A stretch of DNA of 64,000 bases from Ignavibacteriota bacterium (GTDB taxonomy: Bacteria > Bacteroidota > Ignavibacteria > Ignavibacteriales > Melioribacteraceae), in the NCBI GenBank assembly GCA_016713565.1, contig JADJOX010000008.1, forward strand, positions 434,001 to 498,000. Reading direction: 5' to 3'. The position numbers and the translations under genes are program-made. The notes beneath the pieces were generated by a model. It was not told where the DNA came from and ran no database searches. It saw nothing but the letters and a program-made list of their open reading frames with translations. This document shows, in pieces, positions 1 through 9,101 of this stretch; the first letter of the stretch is position 1, and every line of letters starts with the position of its first letter.

Positions 1-1
1 A

Positions 2-880
2 TCAAGTTTTAATATATTGAGTCAGTCAATTGAATTAGGAATAAATTTTATTGATACAGCAAATGTTTACGGCGGTAAAATAGGCGAAGGAATAACAGAA
101 CAAATAATTGGTGAATGGCTTAATGAAAATAAATCATATAGGGATAAAATTGTTCTCGCGACAAAAGTTTATGGTAACATGGGAAACTGGCCAAATGAAA
201 GATATTTATCCGCGTACCATATTAAAAAAGCTTGCGAAGACAGTCTAAAAAGAATGAAAACAGATCATATTGATCTTTATCAAATGCATCATATCGACCG
301 AAACACGCCATGGGATGAAATTGCGCAAGCCATGGAGCAATTAATAAATGCTGGAAAAGTTATTTATGTTGGAAGCAGCAACTTTGCGGGATGGGATATA
401 GCAACTGCATGTCATGAATTTAAAAATAATAATATGTTTAGTTTGGTTAGTGAACAAAGCAAATATAATTTGTTTAACAGAAAAATTGAAAGGGAAGTAA
501 TTCCCGCTTGTGAATATTATGGTGTTGGAATTATTCCGTGGAGTCCGCTCGAAGGAGGTCTTTTGGGCGGTGTTATTGAAAAAACAAAAGAAGGAAGACG
601 AACTACGGATGAAGTTGTTAAAAAGTTTGCTGAGAATAAAATTCAAATAACTCAGTGGGAAGACTTCTGTAAGCAAATTAATGAAGAGCCGGCAAAAGCC
701 GCATTAGCCTGGTTGATTCATCAGCCGGCGGTCAACGCTCCAATTATTGGTCCGAGAAAACTTGAACAGCTTGAAAATTGTGTTAGTGCCATTGAAATAA
801 AATTCACCAAAGAACAATTGGATGAGCTTGATAAAATATTTCCGCCTGCCGGTCAAGCGCCGCAATATTACTCATGGTAA
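2..880 (+). CDS. Aldo/keto reductase, 5' end outside the window
   Basis: NAD(P)H-dependent carbonyl reductase of the aldo/keto reductase superfamily. The reading frame is open from base 2, and the residues before the first in-frame TTG (base 17) read SSFNIL, which continues the usual helix before LGINFIDTANVYG. That TTG is therefore not a real start; about 30-40 residues are missing to the left. The catalytic tetrad is visible: Asp and Tyr in FIDTANVYGG, Lys in VLATKVYG and His in DLYQMHHID. The C-terminal NADP-binding part (IIPWSPLEGGLLGG, then APIIGPRKLEQLE) is intact. Its end overlaps the possible first ATG of the next gene, suggesting co-transcription with the exported carbohydrate-active proteins. 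A sugar or aldehyde substrate is likely but cannot be specified. Confidence 0.9.
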   Translation, partial: SSFNILSQSIELGINFIDTANVYGGKIGEGITEQIIGEWLNENKSYRDKIVLATKVYGNMGNWPNERYLSAYHIKKACEDSLKRMKTDHIDLYQMHHIDRNTPWDEIAQAMEQLINAGKVIYVGSSNFAGWDIATACHEFKNNNMFSLVSEQSKYNLFNRKIEREVIPACEYYGVGIIPWSPLEGGLLGGVIEKTKEGRRTTDEVVKKFAENKIQITQWEDFCKQINEEPAKAALAWLIHQPAVNAPIIGPRKLEQLENCVSAIEIKFTKEQLDELDKIFPPAGQAPQYYSW

Positions 881-906
881 AAATAACAAAGCAATATAAT
901 TTTTTG

Positions 907-3900
907 ATGAAATTTCTATTTAAGTTAAACTTGATCTTGATTTTAAATTCATCGTCTTTCTTGGCTCAGCAAGTTGAGATAAATAGAATAAACCAAATGC
1001 CCGATTTCCCCGTACCGTATGAGATGCGAGATTGGAAAAGTGTAACCCTAGGATATGATTCGCTGGTATTTAATCATACTCTGCAAGGCGATTACTTACC
1101 TTTAATATATTTTGAGAACAACACTGTAAACTATCCGAACGATATAAGCTTTGGATTGCACACGGTTGTTGGAACAACGGTTCCCAATTCAGGTGAAGCA
1201 ATAAATGTACTGCCGGCAGTAATTGGCGCAAGCTTAGTTGATGTAGATAAATCAAATCAGAACGGTTATAATTGGGTTAAAATGTGCAAAGAATATTTTA
1301 ACAACAGACCTGCGCAAAATGTCTATAAAAACCATCCTGTTGACGATACTTATGACGACTGGTGGTATGAAACAATGCCGAATGTTTTTTTCTATCAATT
1401 GTATGATCTTTATCCAAATACAATTGACTTTGATAAGCAACTAAAAAGTGTGGCTGATCAATGGTTGAAGTCAGTTGAACAAATGGGTGGAAAATCAAAT
1501 CCTTGGTCGGTTCCTTATATGAATTACCGTGGTTATGATTTGGAAACAATGACTCCTTATTCAGGTGGAGTAAAAGAACCTGAAGCAGCGGGAGCAATAG
1601 CATGGATATTATATAATGCGTATAAAGAAACGAACGAAATTAAATATAGAATAGGCGCCGAGTGGTCGATGGAATATTTAAATAGTTTGAGTTTCAACCC
1701 ATCTTATGAATTGCAGTTTGGATACGGTGTTTATACTGCAGCAAGAATGAACGCGGAATTAGGTACAAATTATGATATAGTTAAATTGATAAATTGGTGC
1801 TTTGATATCGGTTCGTTAAGGAGTTGGGGAAGTATTATTGGAAATTGGGGCGGACTCGATGTTTCTGGATTAATCGGTGAAGTGAACGGCAACAATGATT
1901 ACGCCTTTTTAATGAATACTTTTGAATTGGCTTCGGCTTTAGTTCCGTTAGTAAAATATGATGATAGATTTGCAAACGCAATTGGTAAATGGATGCTAAA
2001 TGCTTCAAATGCCTCAAGATTATTTTATACAAATTATTTGCCTAATTATAAACAAGATAGCGAAGAATGGTCGCATAAATATGATACAAAATCTTACATT
2101 GCTCATGAAGCAATTAGGGAATCTGTTTTCGGTACAAGTCCATATGCTACCGGAGACGCGATAAGCGGTGCTTGGGGTTCTACAAACCTTGCTCTTTACG
2201 GCTCGTCGCATGTTGGTATTTTTGGCGGAATAATAGATACGACAAATGTTAAAGGAATTATAAAATTAGATTTAAATAAAACGGATTATTTTAATGAACA
2301 TAGCTATCCAACATATTTGTTTTACAATCCTTATGAAACCGAAAAAAGTGTGGAGTTTGATTCCGGAAATCTCAACAACGATCTTTATGAGTTGGTCTCA
2401 AATAATTTTATCATGAGTTCTGCTTCCGGAAATGTACAATTAAATATTCCTCCTAAAAGTGCAATTGTTGTAACATTGGTGCCAACGGGAAGTGAAAAAA
2501 AAATTGATATGAACAAATTTACTGCGGATGGAATTGTTGTTGATTTTAATTCCGGACAAAATATAAATAATCATCCGCCAAGAATTAAAGCGTTAACACC
2601 ACAATCAATAAAAATAACAACCAATGATTCCATTAAAGTATTTTGTACAGCGGTAGATTTAGATAATGATCAATTAAATTATATATGGAAAAGTGAAGAT
2701 GGAAAAATATCTGCAGGCGAAGATAATATAATTTGGACAGCTCCTAATAAAACCGGTACATTTCAAATATCTGTCATGGTCAATGATAATAACGGCGGAG
2801 TAGATTCATTAAGTACATTTATTACTGTTATTGAATCATTCAATGATGATCCTGTGATATTAAATTTTAACGCAGAACCCCGTAAAATTGATCTCGGAGA
2901 CGAAACGCAAATTACTTGTTTCGCTACCGATGATGACGGTGACGAATTGATATATGAATGGAAAGCAGAAAATGGTATAGTTTTTGGAAGCGGGGAAACA
3001 ATTAAATGGACTGCTCCAAACACAGCTGGTAATTATTTTATATCTTGTAAAGTGAGCGACGGAAACGGAGGAATCGTACAAGATAGTATTGCGGTTTCCG
3101 TAAGAGATCTGTCAAATACTCAATCAGGTAGCTTAATTTGCTTTTATCCATTTTCGGGAAATGCCGACGATAAGAGCGGTAATAATAATAATGGAACAAT
3201 AAGTGGAGCGGTCTTTGTTTCCGATAGATTTGGCAATTCAAATAATGCTCTTAACTTTGACGGAGTAAATGATTATGTAAAAATTACAAACAGCAATTCA
3301 CTCAATTTTACAAATTCCATTAGTATAAATCTATGGTTTAAAATAAATTCGTTTTATGAAAGGGAACAGTACATTATCTCTCATGGAAATTGGGAGAGAC
3401 GATGGAAAATATCGATCTCTAATAATAAACTACGATTTACTATTAAAACTGCCAGTGGAATTACTGATCTTGATTCCGAGACAAATTTAGTAAAAGATAA
3501 GCTTTATAATATTACTGCATTATATTCAGGAGCCGAGCTTGAAATATATTTAAATGGAAAATTGGATGCATTTAAAAATTGGTCAGGGGCTATTTTAACA
3601 ACAGACATCGATTTAACAATTGCTCAAACTGTTCCTGGCAATAATAATTATAACTTTAATGGCATTATTGATGATGTAAGAATTTATGATTATGCACTAT
3701 CGTTATATGAAATCGTGAATCTTTACGATTTGTCAACTTATATTAATGAAAATGAAAAATTAATTCCTGAACAAAACTTTTTATATCAAAATTATCCAAA
3801 TCCATTTAATGGAACCACAAACATAAGGTACCAAATATCGCAAATAACGAAAATCGAATTGGAGATTTATAATTTGCTTGGACAAAAAATTAAGACGTTA

Positions 3901-4047
3901 GTAAATGAACAAAAATCTCCTGGATATTATTCTTTAACTTGGGATGGAATAAATGATAACGGAACATTTGCGAATTCCGGTATTTATTTTATCAGACTTC
4001 ATACAGATACTTTTAATGCGTCTGCTAAATTGGTTTATTTAAAATAA
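907..4047 (+). CDS. Exported multidomain protein: alpha-helical catalytic-like domain, two Ig/PKD domains, LamG, T9SS tail
   Basis: Large secreted protein of about 1046 residues. The start at 907 gives a clean signal peptide (MKFLFKLNLILI then FLAQQ); an in-frame ATG at 874 would add 11 residues and overlap the upstream stop. Residues about 30-550 are rich in aromatic and helical segments (DDWWYETMPNVFF, EPEAAGAIAWILYNAY), suggesting an (alpha/alpha)-toroid glycosidase or lyase, but I do not recognise the family. Two tandem Ig/PKD-like domains follow (about 553-645 and 645-735), each with NDNNGG/SDGNGG turns. A LamG (concanavalin-like) domain starts about 741 (CFYPFSGNADDKSG) and ends about 940. 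The last 90 residues are a type IX secretion sorting domain (YQNYPNPFNGTTNI to SAKLVYLK). It probably acts on a polysaccharide outside the cell or at its surface; substrate unknown. Confidence 0.85.
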   Translation: MKFLFKLNLILILNSSSFLAQQVEINRINQMPDFPVPYEMRDWKSVTLGYDSLVFNHTLQGDYLPLIYFENNTVNYPNDISFGLHTVVGTTVPNSGEAINVLPAVIGASLVDVDKSNQNGYNWVKMCKEYFNNRPAQNVYKNHPVDDTYDDWWYETMPNVFFYQLYDLYPNTIDFDKQLKSVADQWLKSVEQMGGKSNPWSVPYMNYRGYDLETMTPYSGGVKEPEAAGAIAWILYNAYKETNEIKYRIGAEWSMEYLNSLSFNPSYELQFGYGVYTAARMNAELGTNYDIVKLINWCFDIGSLRSWGSIIGNWGGLDVSGLIGEVNGNNDYAFLMNTFELASALVPLVKYDDRFANAIGKWMLNASNASRLFYTNYLPNYKQDSEEWSHKYDTKSYIAHEAIRESVFGTSPYATGDAISGAWGSTNLALYGSSHVGIFGGIIDTTNVKGIIKLDLNKTDYFNEHSYPTYLFYNPYETEKSVEFDSGNLNNDLYELVSNNFIMSSASGNVQLNIPPKSAIVVTLVPTGSEKKIDMNKFTADGIVVDFNSGQNINNHPPRIKALTPQSIKITTNDSIKVFCTAVDLDNDQLNYIWKSEDGKISAGEDNIIWTAPNKTGTFQISVMVNDNNGGVDSLSTFITVIESFNDDPVILNFNAEPRKIDLGDETQITCFATDDDGDELIYEWKAENGIVFGSGETIKWTAPNTAGNYFISCKVSDGNGGIVQDSIAVSVRDLSNTQSGSLICFYPFSGNADDKSGNNNNGTISGAVFVSDRFGNSNNALNFDGVNDYVKITNSNSLNFTNSISINLWFKINSFYEREQYIISHGNWERRWKISISNNKLRFTIKTASGITDLDSETNLVKDKLYNITALYSGAELEIYLNGKLDAFKNWSGAILTTDIDLTIAQTVPGNNNYNFNGIIDDVRIYDYALSLYEIVNLYDLSTYINENEKLIPEQNFLYQNYPNPFNGTTNIRYQISQITKIELEIYNLLGQKIKTLVNEQKSPGYYSLTWDGINDNGTFANSGIYFIRLHTDTFNASAKLVYLK

Positions 4048-4063
4048 AATGAGGAAAGGGAAA

Positions 4064-6631
4064 ATGAGATTCGACCTCAATAAATCTTTAGTAATTGGAT
4101 TTTTAGTTTTCGCATTATTTATAAATATAAATTCTCAAGTTAAAGATGGATTGCATATATTCAATAAGAAGGAAGTCGGGCAAATTGAAGTCGGTTCACA
4201 TTACGTTGGAATTGAAATACATAAAAGTATTCCAACATTAAACAGGATCAGTTTTTATTATCCTACGGCAAACAGTATTGATATTAGTGAAGATTATTGG
4301 AAAAGAGAAAATTATAGAATTACTTCTTTTGGATTTAAAGCCGGAGATTTACCGAAACATCTGCTGGAAAACGAAACATTTAATGTGGATCAAACACCTT
4401 ACTCGGTATCATTCAATAAAAATATAGACGAAAGTGAAGTTAAAATAAGTTACCACTTTTTAAATAATGAATCGGCATTTGCAATTACTTACGAAGTTAA
4501 AAACTCATCAAAAAAAGAAAAAGAATATGAGCTATATACAAAATTAGAAATGATTTTAAGAACTTCTCATACTTATAACACAATAAGAAAAGCATATACT
4601 GAATATGATGCTGCAAACGAATGTTTTAATTACTTTTATGATACAGTTGAAACAAAGTATACCAAACTATCTGTAATAAACACAGGCTTAAAACCAAGCA
4701 GCTTTACAACAAAATGTTTAAACAATTCCGAAAGCAAATCATTAGATAATCTATGGCTTACAAGCGGTAAAAAATTATCAAACGAACTCATTAATAAAGG
4801 AAACAATTCAAGACCTGTTTCTGCATTTACCTATAATAAAAAATTAAAACCGGGTGAAACGGTTAAAGTCGTTCAAGTTATTTCTTCAAACAATATAAAT
4901 AGTGCAGATAAATCACAATATTTAAAAAATAATTACACTAAAGAAATTAATGAGTATGAAAAATATATTGAGCAAAATGCGGATAGCAAAAACTTAATTA
5001 AAACAGATGATGAAATATTAGATTTTACGAGCAAATGGGCAAACGCGGTTTTAGCGACTACTCAGCATTATATTGACGGCTCAATAGAACCAATGCCTTG
5101 TCCCGCGGAATACAATTTTTATTTTACACATGATGTGCTGCTTACAGATTTAGCTCGAGTAAATTTTGATTTGGCAAAAGTAAAAGATGATCTAAGTTTC
5201 ATTATAAAACACGCGAATAAAGATAATGTAATTCCTCACGCGTATTTTTGGAAAGATTCCGCATATGCAACGGAATATGCGGGTCCCGAAAATTGGAATA
5301 ACTTTTGGTTTATGCTCGTCGCTTCAAGATACTTAAGACATTCAAACGATATTGAGTTTGCAGAGAAAATTTTTCCCTATGTTAAAAGGGGCTTTGAAAC
5401 CGTAATGCAAAATAGAGGTAAGGATGGATTATTTTGGTCTACACAACCCGATTGGTGGGACATTGGTCATAATTTTGGTCCACGCGCTTATATGACGATT
5501 TTAGGAATAAAAGCTCTTCGTGAGTTTAACTATTTCTGTTCTGAAATTGGAAAAGATGAAAATTATATTTCAATGAATAATAAATTAGCCGATTCTTTAC
5601 ATTCAGATTTAATTTCTAAACTATGGGATGAGGACCAAAATTCTTTGATTAGTTATTATAATGATGGTACAAAAGATAAACATATTTATATGGGTTCAAT
5701 GCTAGCCGTGCATTTTGACGAATTAGACTTTGATAAGGAAAACAAACTGCTGCAAACCGCTAATCAAAATTTATTGGATGAAAATTTGGGAGTTTATACT
5801 CTTTATCCGATGGATTTAAAAACTTTAAGTGATTTTATGGGTTTTGTAAATAATGAAGCTGGTGAACCTTATCATTATGCAAATGGCGGAATTTGGCCTC
5901 ATGGTAATTCTTGGTATTCATTGGTTCTTATTAAAACGGGACATAATGAAGAAGCTCTTGATTTCATTAAAAGAACAATGACGATCGACGGAATTATGAA
6001 CAGTCCCAATGGTCAGCCGGCGATGTATGAATACAGAATAAGCGATAAAAATAATCCGGCAATATATGGGAAAATAGATAAACCGCAATTCATGTGGGCT
6101 GCCGGGTGGTATTTTTATTCTTTGTATAATTTATTTGGAATACGAGAGAATAACTGGAATATTTCTTTTGATCCTTTTAAACCGGATAATATCAACGAAT
6201 TGAAAATTCCTTTAGAAGTTAAAGGTAATTTGCTTAATATAAATATTACGGGAAAGGGAAAATATATTTCCAAAATATTATATGATGGAATTGAACTTCC
6301 ATCGGCTGTAATTCCAACCGGCGCAAACGTAAAAGGTAAAATAGATATAAAATTAGGAGAAATAAATTCACCCTACATTAAATCGGCTAATGTTAAAATA
6401 ATTTCTGCTGAGTACAATAAAACTGGAAAGACTCTGGAATTTTCAACTGACTCTTTCAAAGGAAACCATACTGATCTTGAAATTATATCACCGTATAAAA
6501 TTAATTCTATTAAGATTAATGGAACCTTACTAAATGATAGTAATGAAAAATTTGAAGACAATGTATATAGTTTTAAGATTGAAAATACCGCGGTAAATAA
6601 AATTGACATATACGAAATAAAATTTGAATAA
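4064..6631 (+). CDS. Exported six-hairpin-type glycoside hydrolase-like protein
   Basis: About 855 residues. I prefer the ATG at 4064 over the one at 4049 because AGGAAAGGG lies just upstream of it, inside the longer reading. A signal peptide (LVIGFLVFALFINI then NSQ) precedes a beta-rich N-terminal domain (about 30-290) and a helical (alpha/alpha)6-type domain (about 320-700). Landmark stretches are EPMPCPAEYNFYFTHD, QPDWWDIGHNFGPRAYM and NGGIWPHGNSWYSLVL. The last resembles the GTVWPHDN-type motif of amylo-glucosidase, GH63 and related six-hairpin glycosidases. A beta-sandwich-like tail ends the protein, without a T9SS signal. It sits 2 bases after the T9SS protein and just before an ABC ATPase, consistent with polysaccharide or oligosaccharide use. 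The exact GH family is not assigned. Confidence 0.8.
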   Translation: MRFDLNKSLVIGFLVFALFININSQVKDGLHIFNKKEVGQIEVGSHYVGIEIHKSIPTLNRISFYYPTANSIDISEDYWKRENYRITSFGFKAGDLPKHLLENETFNVDQTPYSVSFNKNIDESEVKISYHFLNNESAFAITYEVKNSSKKEKEYELYTKLEMILRTSHTYNTIRKAYTEYDAANECFNYFYDTVETKYTKLSVINTGLKPSSFTTKCLNNSESKSLDNLWLTSGKKLSNELINKGNNSRPVSAFTYNKKLKPGETVKVVQVISSNNINSADKSQYLKNNYTKEINEYEKYIEQNADSKNLIKTDDEILDFTSKWANAVLATTQHYIDGSIEPMPCPAEYNFYFTHDVLLTDLARVNFDLAKVKDDLSFIIKHANKDNVIPHAYFWKDSAYATEYAGPENWNNFWFMLVASRYLRHSNDIEFAEKIFPYVKRGFETVMQNRGKDGLFWSTQPDWWDIGHNFGPRAYMTILGIKALREFNYFCSEIGKDENYISMNNKLADSLHSDLISKLWDEDQNSLISYYNDGTKDKHIYMGSMLAVHFDELDFDKENKLLQTANQNLLDENLGVYTLYPMDLKTLSDFMGFVNNEAGEPYHYANGGIWPHGNSWYSLVLIKTGHNEEALDFIKRTMTIDGIMNSPNGQPAMYEYRISDKNNPAIYGKIDKPQFMWAAGWYFYSLYNLFGIRENNWNISFDPFKPDNINELKIPLEVKGNLLNINITGKGKYISKILYDGIELPSAVIPTGANVKGKIDIKLGEINSPYIKSANVKIISAEYNKTGKTLEFSTDSFKGNHTDLEIISPYKINSIKINGTLLNDSNEKFEDNVYSFKIENTAVNKIDIYEIKFE

Positions 6632-6648
6632 TATATATTGGGTGCTAA

Positions 6649-7746
6649 ATGGCGGAAGTTGAACTTAAAAATGTATTTAAAATTTACAGCGGCAATTTAA
6701 AAGCAGTAGATAATGTAAATCTTAAAATAAATGACAGAGAATTTGTTGTGCTTGTTGGTCCATCCGGCTGCGGAAAATCAACTACACTTAGAATGATTGC
6801 CGGACTTGAAGAAATTAGCAAAGGTGAAATATACATTGACGATAAATTGGTAAATGACGTTGAGCCAAAGGATAGAGATATAGCGATGGTATTTCAAAAT
6901 TATGCATTATATCCGCACATGACGGTTTTCGAGAATATGGCTTTTGGTTTAAAGATAAGAAAAATGAGTAAAGAAGAAATAGTGAAAAGAGTAGAAGAAA
7001 CTTCCAAAATTTTAGGTTTGGAAAATTTACTGCAGAGAAAACCAAAACAACTATCGGGCGGACAAAGGCAGCGTGTGGCGCTCGGAAGAGCAATTGTACG
7101 AAAACCCAAAGTATTTTTATTCGATGAACCATTAAGTAATCTTGACGCAAAATTAAGAGTTCAAATGAGAACCGAGATCTCAAAGCTTCATAAAAAATTA
7201 AACGCGACAATTATTTATGTTACCCACGATCAAGTTGAAGCAATGACAATGGGTGATAGAATAGTTGTTATGAAGGATGGCAAAATTAATCAAATTGATA
7301 AGCCAATTGAGTTATATAACAATCCGGTAAACAAATTTGTCGCTTCGTTTATCGGAAGTCCGGCAATGAATTTTATAAATGGGACTTTAATTAAAGATGA
7401 TGGTTTTAAATTTGTATCAAATAAAAAGGACCTAATAATTTCGATACCGACAATTACTGCGCAAAGATTGAACAATTATATTGGTAAGGAAGTTATTGCC
7501 GGTATTAGACCTGAACATTTTAAAACAAATAATCAAATTGATAAAATTAAAAATGATTTAAATGTTAAAATAGAAGTTGCTGAACCTATGGGCAGCGAAA
7601 CTTTTATTTATTTTAATATTGACGATCTTCAGTTTACGGCTAAATTACAAGCAGATATAATTATAAAACATGATGATCAGCTTGGGTTGCTTATTGATGC
7701 CATGAAAATAAACTTTTTTGATTTTGAAACGGGAATTAAAATTTAA
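6649..7746 (+). CDS. ABC transporter ATP-binding protein, MsmX/UgpC/MalK type
   Basis: ATPase subunit that energises carbohydrate uptake (CUT1 family). Walker A is GPSGCGKST, the Q-loop is in FQNYALYPHMT, the signature is LSGGQRQR, Walker B is VFLFDEPLSNLDA and the switch is THDQ. The C-terminal third (FVASFIGSPAMNFINGTL, then AGIRPEHF) is the TOBE/MalK regulatory extension, and 365 residues is normal. No permease or binding-protein gene lies next to it, so it may serve transporters encoded elsewhere, as MsmX does in Bacillus. It follows the glycosidase-like gene by 17 bases with GGGTG before the ATG, suggesting the same transcript. Confidence 0.95.
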   Translation: MAEVELKNVFKIYSGNLKAVDNVNLKINDREFVVLVGPSGCGKSTTLRMIAGLEEISKGEIYIDDKLVNDVEPKDRDIAMVFQNYALYPHMTVFENMAFGLKIRKMSKEEIVKRVEETSKILGLENLLQRKPKQLSGGQRQRVALGRAIVRKPKVFLFDEPLSNLDAKLRVQMRTEISKLHKKLNATIIYVTHDQVEAMTMGDRIVVMKDGKINQIDKPIELYNNPVNKFVASFIGSPAMNFINGTLIKDDGFKFVSNKKDLIISIPTITAQRLNNYIGKEVIAGIRPEHFKTNNQIDKIKNDLNVKIEVAEPMGSETFIYFNIDDLQFTAKLQADIIIKHDDQLGLLIDAMKINFFDFETGIKI

Positions 7747-8080
7747 TTCGCATTAAGTAATTTGAGATCATATATTCTTTTTACTTTTATGAATTTTAAA
7801 TCGTTTAATTAATTGCCGATTTCATTTTTGCAAATGTTTATTTCTCTTTCAAACCTATCTGTGATTATTTTAAAATAATGTTTTAATTATTTGAAAAATC
7901 TATTTATTTAATTATTTTAGTTAGCGATTAAGTAAATGATAAAGTAATCGATAAAAGTTTATATTATTTTAAATAGTTAATAACTGAAATTATAAGTTCA
8001 TATTTAACATATACATTGCGGTTTCTTAAGCTGAAACGCAATTGAAAAAAATTCGTTTGATAAATAATTAAAAGTAATTT
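7747..8080. other. 334-bp intergenic region upstream of the LacI-type regulator
   Basis: Very A+T-rich spacer with no open gene and no RNA gene that I can recognise. No clear hairpin with a T-run follows the ABC ATPase. The region should hold the promoter of the uronate operon. The only clear symmetric element is the imperfect inverted repeat at 8017-8040. Confidence 0.6.
8017..8040. promoter_or_regulatory. Imperfect inverted repeat, possible operator of the uronate operon
   Basis: TGCGGTTTC and GAAACGCA face each other across a 7-base centre; the arms match except for one extra G in the left arm. The repeat lies 41 bases before the lacI-like start, where an autoregulatory operator would be expected. 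The centre lacks the CG dyad common in LacI-family operators, so a simple hairpin is also possible. Confidence 0.3.
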
Positions 8081-9101
8081 ATGACGGAAAAATCAATTAG
8101 GCTGAGCGATATAGCTGAAAAGCTGAATGTTTCTACCGTTACCGTTTCTAAAGCATTAAGAAATCATCCGGATATTTCGCCATCCACTAAAAAGCTGATC
8201 TTAAAAACCGCTGAAGAACTTGGATATATGCCGAACTTTATGGCAAGAAATTTATCCTCAAAAAAATCAAATACTATCGGCGTTATTATTCCAAAAATTG
8301 CGCACTTTTTTTTCGGTTCTATTATTGAATCAATTTATGATACAGCCTTTAAAAATAATTACGAAATAATATTAACTGTTTCTCAGGAAAATGCCGAACG
8401 AGAGAGAAAAACATATTCAAACATTACTTTCTATGCGCGTGGATGGAATAATTATTTCTATTTCACAAGAAACTAAGGATTATTCCATTTTTGAAACTGT
8501 GAAGAAAAAAGGGGTACCAATTGTTTTCATTGATAGAATTCCAAATCTGGAAAATATTAACAAAGTTTATGTTGACGATAAAGGAGGCGCTTTTTGTGCC
8601 GTTGAACAAGCTATAAAAGCCGGTTATACAAAAATTGCTCATTTTGCGGGATACTCAAGCATAAATATTGGACTGCAGAGATATGCCGGATTTATTGAGG
8701 CGATGAAGAAATATAAGATACCAATTAATAAAAAATGGATAATGCAAGGTGAGTTTGGTGAAAGATCGGGTTATGATTCTTTTATGAAATTATATAAAGA
8801 TAATAATTTGCCGCAAGTTATTTTTACGGTTACTTATCCCGTTGCGCTTGGTGTTTACAAAGCTGTTAATGAATTGGGATTGAAAATTCCTGATGATATA
8901 GACATAATTTGTTTTGGAAACGCGAATGAACAAAAATTTCTATCTCCTCCGCTTAGCTGCATTGATCAACAAACTGAATTGATTGCCGAAAAAGCTATTA
9001 CCATACTTTTAGACAATATTCAAAACAAAGAAAATTTTAAAATGCTAGAATATGAAGTCCCAACTAAATTAACTTTAAGAGGTACATGTGTTAAAAAATA
9101 A
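8081..9101 (+). pseudogene. LacI-family transcriptional regulator, interrupted by a one-base frameshift
   Basis: Two overlapping reading frames (8081-8476 and 8391-9101) together give one complete LacI/GalR regulator of about 339 residues. The first holds the helix-turn-helix (IRLSDIAEKLNVSTVTVSKALRNHPDIS) and the start of the periplasmic-binding-like domain (NTIGVIIPKIAHFFFGSIIE). The second continues with LLSMRVDGIIISIS, FIDR, the effector-binding core and the C-terminal ALTLRGTCVKK-like end. Removing one A from the five-A run at 8407-8411 restores the frame, reading NAERERKHIQTLLSMRVDG, which fits the family. No other damage is seen, so this is a very recent mutation, a sequencing error in a homopolymer, or a site of slippage. 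It leads the uronate operon and probably represses it in response to a uronate intermediate. Confidence 0.85.

Noticed and set aside
17..880. TTG at 17 as the start of the aldo/keto reductase
   Set aside because: In-frame upstream codons (SSFNIL) match the family helix, so the gene simply starts left of the window.
7747..8080. Riboswitch or small RNA before the uronate operon
   Set aside because: No conserved aptamer core or strong hairpin is recognisable; only the short inverted repeat stands out.
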